This document shows, piece by piece, positions 35,028 through 46,606 of a stretch of DNA of 64,000 nucleotides (positions are counted from its first letter, which is position 1; the number at the start of each line of letters is the position of its first letter). Under the pieces are notes generated by a model, which saw only the letters and a program-made list of their open reading frames with translations, had not been told where the DNA came from and made no database searches. Source of the stretch: Cervus elaphus (taxonomy: Eukaryota; Chordata; Mammalia; Artiodactyla; Cervidae); contig NC_057816.1 of NCBI RefSeq assembly GCF_910594005.1, forward strand, positions 43,362,797 through 43,426,796, read 5' to 3'. The translations under genes and the position numbers were made by a program.

Positions 35028-35250
35028 GGCTTCCCAGGTGGCGCTAGTAGTAAAGAACCCGGCTGCCAAAGAAGGAGACATAAAGAGACCCAGGTTCAAT
35101 CCCCACGTCAGGAAGATCCCCTGAAGGAGGGCATGGCAACCCACTCCAGTATTCTTGCCTGGAGAATCCCATGGACAGAGGAGCCTGGTGGGTTACAGTT
35201 GATAGGGTTGCAGAGTCAGACACGACTGAAGTGACTTAGCATGCATGCAT
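35028..35250 (+). mobile_element. Bov-tA SINE with diverged target duplication
   Basis: Head gggcttcccaggtggcgcta, BovA body, ATGC-rich tail. tatgtgacaag (35017-35027) and tacgtgagaag (35251-35261) match at 9 of 11 positions. Confidence 0.9.
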
Positions 35251-35261
35251 TACGTGAGAAG

Positions 35262-37002
35262 CGCTCTGCCAGGCCCAACAGGCAGAGTTTTCAGTCTAGA
35301 GATGCTATAAGAGTTGGTAACTGGTACAGATGCAAATATTCCGTTTGCATGGGCAAACAATATACTTGCCTGTCCTGTGTTTCCTTTATTTAATATTTCT
35401 ATTCTAAATATATTATTTCATGCCCTGGAAGATGAAGAGGATGGTCAGGTTACATTTTAGCTTATCTTGTCCACCTACCTACAAAGTGATGCTGTACAAT
35501 TTTTGTGTGTATGGATGGGCATACGGTACTGTGAAATATTTCAAGGTATTCTTCAAACAAACACTAATGAGGTTAACATGAATCATTAGGTATAAATATG
35601 GAGCCCATAATGCCTTCTGAACATTAGCTATTGCTATTTTTTTTGGCTTGCAATCTCTGCTTTCTGGTATTGTTATTTATCTTTGTATTTAAGCCCTATC
35701 TTCCCCCTTTGAATAAAGCTCTTCAGTAACAGAAATCATCTCGTATATCTCATAATTGTTTTAACTCTTAGTATAATGTCATCCAATCATTCAAAAGGAT
35801 GTTTCTATATATGAAGCATTGTGATAACTCTGGAAAATAGATGGGAACATGATATTGTTCCTGGCACCAAGAAGCTTAAAATCTGAAAGGGAATAAGAGA
35901 ATAAAATGTGCAACAAAAGGCCAACACATAAGATTCAGGAAAACTAGAGATCAGTGTGTTAGTAGTAAATGTCTATGAATATCAAGAACACAACATAAGT
36001 GTTTTTAAGCAGGTTCTTTAAAGAGAGAAAACATTATGCATATAAAAGTGGAAATAAGATATCCAAATAGAGGAATACATTTGCAATTTTGAACACTTTC
36101 AAATAAAGCATTATTAAACATATTTTGTATTTCCTTGGGAATTTGTGAATCATAATAAATGTGTGAAGGAAGTAAGTGGTTCAGGGTTGGGGAGAGTACT
36201 GTATGAAATCAGTGCTTTTGAAAGCTCAAATAGGCACCCAAGCAAGGTGCAGGGATGACAGATTCTTCATTTGTCATTAGGTGACATAATACATAGTGAA
36301 TTAGCAAGCAAATGGTTTTCTTTTTTAGCATTAAAATTATTCTTCAGTTCAGTCATTCATTTGTTTAATGAAAGCGTATTTATCAAATAGTTATTTTGTG
36401 CCAAAAATTATGGGTATAAACATGTGTCAAATAAAGTATCTGACCTCGAAAAAGATCACAATATTCAGGAAGATAGACATATAAACACAGTTACAATACA
36501 GAATGATAAATGTTATAATCAAGAGAAATAAGAGCATGTCCCACTGGATTTGACATTCTTCTACAAGTCCTTACATAGAGGTCATCTATGATCTTTCCTC
36601 AATAGTCAAAGAAAGGAGTATAATGTGATCTAACACTTATCAAAACATGTGTGTTTTTGTAGGGGAGGGAGTAATTTAACTTCACTAAAGCTTAGTTTCT
36701 TCAGCTATAAAAGGGAAATAACAATAAAAATGACAATAGAAAAATCTAGTATGGCTTGCAAAATCACTTCTTAGAGATTTCAAATTCTTTTGGGCAAAAT
36801 CTTGGTAGTCAAATAAAATTATCTTTCAAAGCATATAGTAAGTGCTTACCATGTAGAATGTGCTCATGATATTAATTCGTCATTAATTACTCATAAGAGC
36901 TATGTCTTTCCCACTAAACTGTATGCTTCATGAGGGGAGAAGGAATCCTTTCTATAAGATGACAAATTTTCATTTGTTCTCTGATTTCTTCAAATGTAGC
37001 CT
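35262..37002. other. Mostly unassigned sequence
   Basis: 36350-36560 resembles an L2-type relic (ttaatgaaagcgtatttatc, gataaatgttataatcaag). The rest is not recognised. Confidence 0.35.
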
Positions 37003-37193
37003 CAGTTCAGTTCAATTCAGTTGCTCAGTCGTGTCCGACTCTGCGACCCCATGAATCACAGCACGCCAGGCCTCCCTGTCCATCACAAACTCCCGGAGTT
37101 TACTCAAACTCATGCCCATTGAATCGGTGATGCCATCCAGCCATCTCATCCTCTGTCGTCCACTTCTCCTCCTGCCCCCAATACCTCCAAACA
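37003..37193 (-). mobile_element. BovB 3'-end fragment
   Basis: cagttcagttcaattcagtt, gctcagtcgtgtccgactct and catctcatcctctgtcgtcc: reverse BovB terminus. Confidence 0.9.
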
Positions 37194-37529
37194 TTGTAAA
37201 GGCTATTAACTAAATTGTCATGTAGTTCTCATATTGTTCAAAAACTCTTCTTGTACTTAATAAATATAATTTGTCTCATTTACATTCACATATGACCTTC
37301 AGAACATCTTTATTAACACATAGTTCTTAATAATGTTATTAGATGATCCTTTTTTTTTTTTTTTTAAACAAATGAGATGACACATTATGTGACTCTTGAG
37401 GATTTAGGGTTTAGGCAGGACCAGAACTAAAGCTTAAATCCAAGTCTTCTGACTTCAAGCCCAGTGCTCCTCCCAATATAAGCAAAGCTCTTAGCAAATA
37501 TATCCCATGCTCAATGCAGACAGGACAGT

Positions 37530-37715
37530 GATTTAGAGTAAGATAAGCATTGGATTATGTTTTAGCTTTGTGACTTTGAGCAATTTATTCCATCTCATTA
37601 AATTTCAGTTTTTCTACGTGTAAAATGGGAAAAGTTACAGTATCAACTATGAAAGGTACCAATGATTAAACAAGTTAATGAGACAAACTGTCTCATTTAG
37701 AAAGTGCTCAGTGAG
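37530..37715 (+). mobile_element. MIR relic
   Basis: agctttgtgactttgagcaa, catctcattaaatttcagtt, gtgtaaaatgggaaaag, agaaagtgctcagtgag: MIR order and spacing. Confidence 0.7.
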
Positions 37716-38591
37716 TATTATTCTTCCACCATTCCTGGTTAGATTTGACAACAAGAACATTAGGCAGCATTCAAGAAATAAAAGGTATTGTTAGAAAGGG
37801 ATTAAAGGTTAGGGTTAAGGTTCCATAACCATAACCTGTCCTAGGTTATCTAGCAGTTGTCTTGGTTCACTGTTGACATTTTAATTCTCCCATATCTCTT
37901 CACTTAGCTCAGAAATTCTTTATATAAAGTACCCAAGATTCTCTACCATCTAGCCCTGTCTCTCCCCTCTCTCTCTGTCCTCTGCCTTTCCCAAAGGAAC
38001 CTATCTGCCTTTCTTTGACTACCCCTCCCGCAGCTCCCAGGGCCCAAAGTTTCTTGTTATCTCCAGCAGGTTCAAGCTCTGCTATTTCCTGGATTTGTTA
38101 AATACAATGTTCCCATTAAGCACTCCTAGCTAAAGGCCATGTATGCAGTTTCCCTTACAGATTTTAAGAACATCATTGATTTTATAAAGCCTGTGGTTAT
38201 TCTCATCCTTTAGATACCATTGTTATTATTTTTAAAGAATTTATGACAAGGGTAGAATTATGTGCGATTGACTTGTCAGGTTAATTCAACAAAGACTGAT
38301 TTCACGCCCACAAGGTAATAGAGTGTCAAGTGCAGCTGGGATATGAAACGAGATAAAGTCTCCGCCTTCAGCAAATTCCAGTATCATTTCTTTAAAAATG
38401 GTTGTGTAATGTAAAGGCAGGGATAATTTCCTAATAGTTTATTAATATCAGTGATCTTCATTAGGAAAAACTGCACAGTGGTAACTCAGATTGACATCAA
38501 AATTCACTCCCTGAATCCAAATCACTGCCAAAATAGGGCACGGCCGTTTTCTACTCGATTTTCCTCATTGCAGGGCTGTAACAGTATTTAA
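37716..38591. other. Unassigned sequence upstream of FOLH1
   Basis: A pyrimidine-rich stretch (37960-38030) may be an old L2 piece. Otherwise not recognised. Confidence 0.4.
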
Positions 38592-38769
38592 TGGGGCTCC
38601 CCGGATGGCTCAGTTGGTAAAGAATCCGCCTGCAGTGCAGGAGACTCCGGTTCCATCTCTGCGTTGTGAAGATCCCCTGGAGAAGAGACCGGCTACCCAC
38701 TCCAGTATTCTGGCCTGGAGAATCCCATGGACTATACGGTTCACGGGGTCGCAAAGAGTCGAGTGGGAT
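38592..38769 (+). mobile_element. Bov-tA SINE just upstream of the FOLH1 CpG island
   Basis: Head ggggctccccggatggctca, B-box region, BovA body to gtcgcaaagagtcg. Its end lies about 500 nt before the FOLH1 ATG. Confidence 0.88.
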
Positions 38770-39019
38770 CTCAGGTCCGAGAAAAAGTTCTTGAGAAATA
38801 ATTTAGTCTACCAACTAGCCTGCAACATGTATTTTCCTAGAGAGAAAAAAATAGAGGACCCTTCCATTGAATTTCGCGGGATGCAGTTTTCTTTCTGTCC
38901 ATAGGACTGTGCCCTGGAAGTGCAGAAAGGAGAAGCGTTTGTCCTCCGCTTCCTCCTTCCCTTTGTTCCTCCTTTTTCTTTCATTTTAAAATAAGGGCTA
39001 GAAATCCTCAAGCTAAACT

Positions 39020-39263
39020 TTTTCTCTTTTTAAAGCACCTCTCCGCGGAGTCGGGGTTTGCCCCGGGACGGCTCCGCCTCTCGCTCGCCCGGATTGGTTG
39101 AGAGTCGAGCGGGGCGGAGTCCGCGGAGCCCCGGCGGGGAGCGCACTCCCGGCGGCCGGGCTGATCCGCGCGGCGCAGGGGAAAGGCGCCCTTGCCCCGC
39201 CGCCCACGAGGCTGCAGCGGGGCCGCCGCACGGTCCCCGGAGGCCCCGCCGCCGCGCGCCAAG
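39020..39263 (+). promoter_or_regulatory. FOLH1: FOLH1 promoter / 5' UTR region
   Basis: GC-rich sequence just upstream of the ATG. Visible elements are an inverted CCAAT box (attgg, 39093-39097), a GC/Sp1 box (gggcgg, 39112-39117), further CCGCC motifs, and an AT-rich TTTTTAAAG at 39027-39034 on the island edge that could act as a weak TATA-like element. The transcription start cannot be placed from sequence alone; the 5' UTR boundary is inferred. Confidence 0.6.
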
Positions 39264-39560
39264 ATGTGGAACCCGCTTCACGAAACCGACTCGGCCTCGG
39301 TGGCCTGGCCCCGTCCGCGCCGACTGTGCGCGGTGGCCCTGGTGCTGTGCGCCGGCCTCTTCGTCCTCGGCTTCCTCTTCGGTACGAGGGGGAGGACGGG
39401 GGTCCGCGCCACGCTCGGCCCCCAGCCCGCCCGCCTGCCCCGCGGCCCGCCGGGCTCCGGGGCCCCCTGCCGCGGGGTTCCTGCTGCTGGGCTCCGGGGC
39501 GGGGATCGGGCTGGGGGGCGTGCGGACCAGCTCCCGCGAGTTAGGTGGGACTTAGTTGCC
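39030..39560. promoter_or_regulatory. CpG island over FOLH1 exon 1
   Basis: Abrupt change from AT-rich flanks to very CG-dinucleotide-rich DNA spanning the promoter, exon 1 and the start of intron 1. CG dinucleotides are otherwise rare in the window outside SINEs. This is typical of a germline-unmethylated promoter island. Confidence 0.9.
39264..39381 (+). CDS. FOLH1: FOLH1 coding exon 1 (residues 1-39 plus 1 nt)
   Basis: The ATG at 39264 starts MWNPLHETDS and has A at -3. The exon encodes the cytoplasmic tail, a basic stretch (RPRR) before the membrane, and most of the signal-anchor helix (LCAVALVLCAGLFVLGFLF). It ends at 39381 before a GT donor (gtacga); the last base G pairs with GA of exon 2 to make Gly40. 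The frame stays open upstream without an ATG, so this ATG is the natural start. The frame also reads through the donor for about 390 nt, which only reflects GC richness. Confidence 0.96.
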
Positions 39561-42500
39561 GGGGAAGCACGTTTGCGTTCCGGACGGGCTGCTGGAGGAC
39601 AGGCGCCTACAGGAGGAGAACGCAGAAACCCTGAAACTGAACTTGAGAAAGTTCCGCCGGCTGCAGGCCTGCGAGAAATTGGCTCCTTTCCGCAGGATCT
39701 CGGGGGACACTTGCTAGGTCGTCCAAGGAGCTTTGTAAGAAACGGGTCTTACCTCTTTGGGGTCTTAATCTAGTCGTGTGCGGTGGGGAGAGCGCTGGGC
39801 ATTGCTTCTTGGGAGCCCTTTTCTCTCCTTTTGGAAGTAAGTAATAGAGGAACAGTTAGGAACTGGTTGACCTTATTGTCAGTGCTCTGAACAGAACTTT
39901 TTAACAGCAGTGCTTTCAAGTTTTTTCCCCTGTGTACTAATTTGCAGACTTAACCCAGCTCTCCAAGGTAATCAGGGAGCAACGCTGAGATTTTTCTCAG
40001 ACTCTGCAACTTCTTCCTGACCTTGAGCAAGTGAGGGAGTCTCTGTTAGCCTCAGTTTGTCAGTCTTTGTAAGAATAATAGCTGTAAATTACTGAAAGTA
40101 GTAAATTGGCACTTTATTCTTTCCTGGTGAGGAGATGCTTCTCATTGGACTTTAATGCACAAGACTAGTGTAAGTATCACCAGGTAGTTTACCCCTACTG
40201 TGAATTCTGGGCTCCCTTTCTGGGATTGAGAAGACCAGGGCATAAACCTGCTAGGAGCAGTAGTTGAGTCGCTAAGTCATATCCAACTCTTGCAACCCCA
40301 TGGACAGTAGCCTACCAGGCTCCTCTGTCCGTGGGATTCTCCAGCATAGAACACTGGAGTGGGTTGCCATTTCCTTCTCCAATTAAGCCTGCCAGGCTGG
40401 CTCAGACTCAATCTCTTTTTGCTTGCTTTGCGCCCTTTGAACCACATTCTGCTCATAACTAATTGTGGATATCAGGGTTGCTGTGGGGCTTAGGTGAGAT
40501 AAGTGTGCTCATTAAGGACACCCGCCAACTTGAGTTTCAATTGTCTCAACTGAAAACGTGGGAAATTCACTTGGCAAGGTCAGCATGAAGGTTAGGATCT
40601 TATGTGTCTTTTTTCTTCTCTTTTTTGGCCATGCTGGGTCTTGCGGTTCTCGAGCTTTCTAGGTGCCAGGAGTGGGGGCCACATGGCTCAGTTGCAGCTC
40701 TCTGCCTCTGGGCTCAGCAGTTGTGTGGCACTCAGGCTTAGTTGCCCCTGGCGTGTGGAATCTTCCCGGACCAGGGATCCTCTCGTGTCCCCATCCACTG
40801 TACCACCAGGGGCGTCTTCTCTGTCTTTTAGAAGCATTTTGTGTTTCTTAGTGTTGCCCTTGGGTTTCCCAGGTGGCTCAGTGGGTACAGAATCCACCTG
40901 CAATGCAGGAGACCCGGGTTCAATCCCTGGGTTGGGAAGATTCCCTGGAGGAGGGCATGTCAACCCACTCCAATATTCTTGCCTGGAGAACCCCGTGGAC
41001 AGAGGAACCTGGCGGGCACGACTGACGTGCCTGAGTGTGTACCCCGTGTTGCCCTCAGCCCCATACAGTGCCTTACACGGAGTGCGTTCTTTATTAATAT
41101 TAATTTTTCCGGAGGATTCTCTGCTCCTTCCCTCACACAGGCCTCCATCCTCTTTATCCAACTCAATTTTCAGATCTCGATTCAAGCATTTCATCCCCCA
41201 TGTGCCCTGATCTTAAAGTCGTTTCCAAGTCTCCTTTTTTTTTTTTTTATAACATACTAGTGGAACTGTATTTCCATTTGCTGCCAACCATTTATTTCAG
41301 TACACATGTATATATGCATGTGTGTAGCATGTATATGATTAATAATTGGAAAGCTCCATGAAAGCTAGCTGGGTGGTTCTGTAACCATTTTATGCACAAA
41401 TCGTATCATTTAGCTGAATATCTGTCATGAAGCCAGCTATAGGGGCTCATGGTCCTGGGAACTGCCTACCCGTTGCCTCTAGCCTATGTTTGTCTTGAAG
41501 AGATGTTAGGTGACTTGTAGTTTCATTGTAGCTCTCTGAAGTTGGACTTTTCAAGCCTGCTTCAACTGGAAGCACAAAATATTTCATCACACTTTGTTTT
41601 AGTTTCAGAACCAGAACAAATTACAAGACTGAATTGCCTTCAACTCTTTGAAATGATTTATGTACATGAAATATGTTCATAATTAATTCATTAAACACCT
41701 ACTAAATGTTTCTTCTGGGTCAGCAGAGGAGTAGTCACTGGGGATAGAAGCTTGAAGGAGAAAGAAGGTGGATCTCCTTTCTGCTTTCATTTTCCCCATT
41801 AGTTGAAGTGTATTTAATTTTAGTGCTAATATCATAAAGCATTTCTTAGAATAACAGCAATACATAATGAAATTGGATTAAAAATATATTGTGACTGATT
41901 TGTAATTAAGTCTGTTCTGCATGATTTTTTTTCCAATGGAGGTAGGCAAGAGAAAACTTCAGGAAATCTCAGTTAATGCCAGAGGTCATGGACAATTTGT
42001 GTTTTACATATGATAAATAAAATAATAAGAAAAATAGGCTCTGTCTGAAAGCTCATACCCCATTCCTATATTTGTTTGTCTTTTGCAGGATGGTTTATAA
42101 AGTCCTCCAGTGAAGCTACTAACATTCCACAGCATAATGTAAAGAAAGCATTTTTGGATGAGTTGAAAGCAGAGAACATCAAGACCTTCTTGTAGTAAGC
42201 AGATACTTCAAAGTTTATATCAAGTTGGAAAATTTTGTTATTCTGTTTAGAAGTTTGATCCACTATTTCATAAACAGAAACTGACTTAAAAAAAAAAGTC
42301 TTATTATTGAAGATCTTGTATCACATTTCATCTCAAAAGGATTGTACCCTCAACTGAACTTTATCATGATATTTATTTTAAAGCAGGTGTCAGCATACTT
42401 TTCCTGTAAAGAGCCAGCTTTGTATGCTGGCTGATCTCTGTCACAACTACTCAACCCTGCTATTTCCTATCACAAAGAAGTGATAGGAAATACATGTTGG

Positions 42501-45500
42501 AATAAGGGTCAGTTTTGATAAAACTTTATATTATCAAAATAAAATTTGAACTTTGTATAAATATGTCATAAAATATTATTCCTCTTGCTTTTTTTGCACC
42601 TATCTAAAACATGATAGCCATTTTTAGCTTGTGGGCTGTACCAGAAAAAAGGAAGTGAGCTGGATTTGGTCAGTGAAACATCGTTTGCTGACTCCTGTTT
42701 TAGAGGAAGATAATGTATTTAAGTCAAAAGAATGAATTTGGACTTTGAAGTCAGACATTGACAAGTTTAAATTTCGTCTTTGCCTGTTGACACTAACATA
42801 GCTTTGAGTGAAGATGTAACCTCCCTGAGCTCTCATTTTCACATCTATAAAATGGGAATAGTGATACTGTTAAGATGAGCATGAAATTAGAGAGCATATG
42901 TGTGACTTAGTGTAAAAACCTGCTGCCTATTTCCTGAAATAGCTATCCCGGGTATAGAGAAAAAGAGTAAATGAATAAAAGGTATTTCCAAGGCAACTAA
43001 AAATAAAACACTTTTATTGAATAATTGATTGGAATACTTAGACTCTTTCAAAGCAAAATACTTGAAGTCCTGATAATGATTAAAGGATTCCTTTATGAAT
43101 GTAAGTTATAATTTTATATAAAAACAGGCAAGTAAACAAATAGATAGATAGGCAATGCAGCAGACCCGGGTTCAATCCCTGTGTTGGGAAAATCCCCTGG
43201 AGAAGGGAATGACTACATTTTCCAGTATCTTGCCTAGAGAATTTATGGACAGAAAAGCCTGGTGGGCTACAGTCCATGGGATCTCAAAGAGTTGGACATA
43301 ACGAGGCAGCTAACACCAGAGAGAACATACACATGGTCTTTAGAATTAAATTTTATGAATAAAATTTGCTAGGACATCTGTCAAGCCTTTATAAGGGCCA
43401 TTTCTGGTGAGAGATATGGAATTTTAAATTTTTTGTGTGGAAATTTTTCTCCCTCTTGCATGTCTTTTACTGTAATGATGTATAATAGGTGTAATAAAAG
43501 TGGAAGTCTGGCTAGACATAATCTTCACTCCTAGACAGGTGCTACCTCTGTGTCCTTTTTCCTTTTCTGACCTGTGACATGGTTATTGTTATTCAGTTGC
43601 CAAGTCGTGTCTGACTCTTTGGGACCCCATAGACAGCAGCACGCCAAGCTTCCTTGTCCTTCACTATCTCCCGGAGTTTGCTCAAACTATGTCCATTGAG
43701 TGGATGATGCCATCCAACCATCTCATCCTCAGTGACATGGAGTGACCAGCAAAGAAGAAAAATGAATACCTTCCTCTCTCACTTTATGGGCTCTCAGCTT
43801 TTTGCTTATTCTCCACGGTCTTCACCGAGATTTTCTGTTTATGCTGCCAAAATCTTGGCTCTCTGTGTACCGATGATGAACTGATATATGGAGACAGTTA
43901 TGGAGGAGGAAAGCGTGACTTTATTTCTTTGGCAGGCAGGGGGGAGTACCTCAAGAACTGTGCTCCTCTCCCTGGAGAATAGTGTACAGTGTTAGTTGCT
44001 CAGTCGTGTCTGACTCTGCGACCCCATGGACTATGACCTGCCAGGATCCTCTGTCCATGGGGATTCTCCAGGCAAGAATACCTGAGTGGTTAACCATTTC
44101 CTTCTCCAGGAGATCTTCCCAACCCAGGAATCGAACCCAGGTCTTCTGCCTTGTAGGTGGACTCTTTACATGAGCTACCAGGGAAGCTCTGGAGAATGGA
44201 AGAGGTTAAACAGTCAGATAGGGTTCTGTGACAAGGATCAAGGTATTGGCATTCTTCTGCAAAGTGACAAGGTTAGGATGTGTGCAGGGTCTCAGGTGGT
44301 TGGGTCTCCTAAACTTGATGAGTTTTTCTGGTTCCTTTAATCTCACTACATCTCAGGTGGTTTCCTGGCTGTTCTCTCTTGATTAGCAGCTGTTTGAGCC
44401 TGCCCTTTGGAACTCAGGGAAGGTCATGAAGGTAGAGTCTTGCCTATAGAAGTGGGGGACCAAAAGGCCTCCATGCCCGAAACCCCACAGGGCCATGCTT
44501 GGCATCATTTAGAACTCGAGAATTTTCACCATTAACACAGAAAGAGGTGAACAGAACCCCCACTCACCCTTCCGAGGGCCACAGAATATCCAGGAGCCCC
44601 CTGAACTCCCCATAATTCCAGTTTGGCATTTGTCCATTGGAGCTGTTTAGTCTATTTATACCCTTAGGTCAAGGGTCATTAAAGGCTCAGATCTGGCTTC
44701 TCCCCTTTTCTGACCCTTTACTGCTAAAGATTCTCTACTGTTTCGAGGTTACTTGACTGACTGGGAGGATTAAGGAGGGGCTGGCTGCCTTTTCAGTCTC
44801 CCTTGCCATATAAGGTTGTCCTCTGTTTTCCTTTTGTTTTGTAACACCTGGTTAAAGTCTCAGATTTGTCCATTATTTTGCATTCTTCCTCCACTTGTTC
44901 TGAAAGACAAGGTTATTTTAGAGGAATGTTTTAGAATTTTACTGATCTGCATTTGAATACAAGTTCTACCTTTCACTGGTTGTCTTTAAGTCACCTAATG
45001 TTTCTAAGCATTGTTCATTCATAAGCCAAATGTAGTGTATTAAAACATACATCAATAGCTCCCTTTATTAATTGAGATGACATAATGATACTTAGGACAT
45101 ATTTAAAGTTTTCTAGCCAGACAGAGATGTATGTGCCTGTTTTTTAAATGCATGATGTTAGCTATTTTGGATAGTAAAGTATTCAAATAAAAAATAACTT
45201 GATATTCTAGTAGGTCAAGAAATTGTGTCACACTTCTCAATTGATTAAAGCAAAAGAATAGGAACTTCTGCTTATTTCCAGTTGTCTCATTGAGCCTCAG
45301 ATCTTTGTGTTTTAGTGAGGAAGCACTTTCTCCTTCTGTATGAATGAGAGGGCTTCTCTGATGGCTCAGAGGGCCAAGAATCCTGTCGTCTGCAATGCAG
45401 GAGACACTGGAGCCTCGGGTTCCATCCCTGGGCTGTGAAGATCCCCTGGAGGAAGAAATGGCAACCGATTCCAGTATTCCTGCCTAGAGAATCCCATGGA

Positions 45501-46567
45501 CAGAGGAGCCTGGTGGGCTACAGTCCATGAGGGTCTTAAAGAGTCAGACATGACTGAGTCGCTAAGCAATGCACAATGAATGAGAAATTTAAGACATGGC
45601 CAGGATCATACAAGAAGACAGTGGCAAAACCTGTAGTACACTGATTTTGTGCCAATTGATTTTATTTATCCTTGGAAACAAATCTTTTTTCCTACTCGTC
45701 ATTTTTAGGATCAACTTTTCTCCAAATGAATGCATTCTAATGCTGATCATAGCATGCTTCTTGTATGTCAATTTATCAATCAACTTTTACCAGGAATTTC
45801 ACTCATCATGTTACCTGATGAAACTTGGGTCTGCTAGCCTTCTGGGCAGCAAAGTCAATATACTGACACTTGGTTGAGGTGAAGGAGTACAGTGTTTATT
45901 ATAGGGTGCCAAATAGAGAGAACAGACACCTCATACTCAAATGACCAGAAATCATAGATGGCTTTCAAGGGGAGGGTTTTTAAAGACAACGTTTGGGATG
46001 CTGGTTGCAGCTCATGGACTTTCTTCTGATTGGTTGGTGATGAGGTAACCAGATGATGTTTCAGAAATCTGAATCATCAACCTTGTGGTTCTAAGTAGTC
46101 TCAGGTCTACGTCGTTGTGGTCAGCATGCAGTCACCATCCTCCACCTATGTGGGGTTCTCATTTTCTGCAGAACAGCTCAAAGATATGCATCAGATTGTT
46201 GTATTGTTTAAACTATCATTACTTTTCTCACTTTACCACTTTTCCTTTGTTTCTATATTCGCTCAGTTCCATAATAGTAATTGCTTGTGTCTGCTCTTTG
46301 GAACTCAGGGAAAGCCTAGGAGATTAAAGCCTTTTACTACAAAAAATAAACCACTGTGGGGCTTTTGTATCTGGGAGGGCCCTTGGAGGTACTGCTTGGT
46401 TTCAGTCCCCCTTTTTCTTTGACACTCCTTAATCCTGACAGGAATAGCGACTGAATGGGAAAAAGGAATAAGGCTTTTTGGATAGAGAGGTTCATCATGA
46501 ACTTGGCAGGGGAACTTAGTTTTAGGGGAGTCATTTCACTAATAAAGTCTGATAATGATCTCCTATG

Positions 46568-46606
<39 letters not shown>

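Larger units (their letters stand above)
39382..42088 (+). other. FOLH1: FOLH1 intron 1
   Basis: Begins gtacga and ends ttttgcag. The first 180 nt belong to the CpG island. It contains a MIR, three SINE copies (40256-40381, 40608-40818, 40861-41038) and otherwise unassigned AT-rich sequence, including a T tract near 41232. Confidence 0.9.

Noticed and set aside
39008..39281. Several antisense frames over the CpG island
   Set aside because: Typical chance open frames in CG-rich DNA, with no recognisable protein.
39192..39773. 193-codon frame across FOLH1 exon 1
   Set aside because: Upstream part has no ATG, and the downstream part is intron read-through favoured by GC richness. The donor at 39382 and exact fit to exon 2 define the real exon.
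40602..41210. 202-codon frame in intron 1
   Set aside because: Made of a CHR SINE and a Bov-tA read through in one frame.
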